Below, in pieces: positions 6,248 through 6,459 of a stretch of DNA of 6,459 bases (the stretch's first letter is position 1; the number at the start of each line of letters is the position of its first letter). Position numbers and translations under genes: made by a program. The notes beneath the pieces are model-generated. The model was given only the letters and a program-made list of their open reading frames with translations. It made no database searches and had not been told where the DNA came from. The DNA comes from a bacterium (GTDB taxonomy: Bacteria > Eremiobacterota > Eremiobacteria > Baltobacterales > Baltobacteraceae). Location of the stretch: positions 1-6,459 of the forward strand of contig JAJXVC010000110.1 in the NCBI GenBank assembly GCA_021782295.1, in the 5' to 3' direction.

Positions 6248-6272
6248 CGATTCCGCGTGAACGGATCGCGCT

Positions 6273-6459
6273 ATGATCGCTGCCCTCACTTCGCCGCCCT
6301 TCGTTCGCCACGGGAGCCTCTCGGTCGAACGGAATCTTAATACCGCCTACGATGAAGCGAAGCGCTACCTCAGCGCCGACTCCGTCGAACGCGGGCTCTT
6401 CGCGCGGCTCGAGGGATCGCCGAGCCGAACGTTCACGCTGCGCGCCGACGCTCGGAACA
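6273..6459 (+). CDS. Unrecognised protein, N-terminal fragment (cut by window edge)
   Basis: An open frame of 62 codons from ATG 6273 to the right edge, with no stop. An in-frame TGA at 6258-6260 lies just upstream, so this ATG is the first possible ATG start; GGA seven bases before it is a weak Shine-Dalgarno. Codons end mostly in G or C, as in the real genes here, which supports coding. The fragment begins MIAALTSPPFVRHGSLSVER, followed by a charged, probably helical stretch with YDEAKRYLSADSVERGLFARLEG. There is no signal peptide or membrane segment so far. I do not recognise the family from this fragment. It is probably transcribed separately from the TIM-barrel gene, given the 210-base gap and the inverted repeat ahead of it. 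Confidence 0.55.
   Translation, partial: MIAALTSPPFVRHGSLSVERNLNTAYDEAKRYLSADSVERGLFARLEGSPSRTFTLRADARN

Larger units (their letters stand above)
6063..6272. other. Intergenic region with several small hairpins; no gene recognised
   Basis: A 210-base GC-rich stretch between the TIM-barrel gene and the next plus-strand frame. It holds three perfect small hairpins (6065-6082, 6138-6151, 6187-6203) and an inverted repeat near its end (6224-6247). GGTGC at 6084-6088 could also pair with GCACC at 6221-6225, closing the region into one larger fold. I tried to match it to 6S RNA, SRP RNA, tmRNA, RNase P and common riboswitches on both strands and could not. It may be an untranslated leader, a structured RNA, or plain spacer. 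Confidence 0.5.

Noticed and set aside
6237..6277. Sigma-70 promoter formed by TTGACA (6237) and TATGAT (6272)
   Set aside because: The spacer is 29 bases, far too long, and TATGAT contains the start codon of the next frame.

Overview
The window is GC-rich, gene-dense bacterial chromosome. On the minus strand, reading from about 5314 down to 1, lies a tightly packed run of seven genes: rpiB, glyA, upp, a dCMP deaminase gene, a wecA/tagO-type gene, wecB/mnaA, and the start of an atpI-like gene cut by the left edge. Gaps between them are 6 to 17 bases, and the wecA and wecB genes share a 4-base GTGA overlap, so they are probably one operon. The same order (rpiB/glyA/upp/comEB/tagO/mnaA followed by atpI and the F-ATPase genes) is familiar from Firmicutes and some other Gram-positive-like or deep lineages. 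The high GC, GTG starts and style of the flanking genes suggest a non-Firmicute lineage that keeps this order, perhaps Candidatus Eremiobacterota (WPS-2) or a relative. That placement is an inference from memory and has not been tested.

The operon joins central metabolism and envelope supply. RpiB interconverts pentose phosphates, which feed PRPP. GlyA makes glycine and one-carbon units, which thymidylate synthase needs. Upp salvages uracil to UMP using PRPP. The dCMP deaminase makes dUMP for thymidylate. The WecA/TagO-type enzyme loads GlcNAc-1-phosphate on the lipid carrier, and WecB makes UDP-ManNAc, so together they could start and feed a surface or wall polymer. The AtpI-like protein marks the probable beginning of the ATP synthase operon to the left of the window.

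Diverging from rpiB on the plus strand, after only 40 bases, is a gene for a short TIM-barrel sugar-phosphate isomerase/epimerase-like protein (5355-6062). Its usual metal-site residues look partly replaced. A 210-base stretch follows (6063-6272) with several small hairpins and, near its end, a clean 24-base inverted repeat that overlaps a TTGACA hexamer. At 6273 an open frame begins that runs off the right edge; I do not recognise its product.

No mobile element, CRISPR array, tRNA or rRNA is visible. The window is mostly housekeeping. The points most worth checking are the divergent isomerase-like protein, the intergenic inverted repeat and the unexplained intergenic hairpins.
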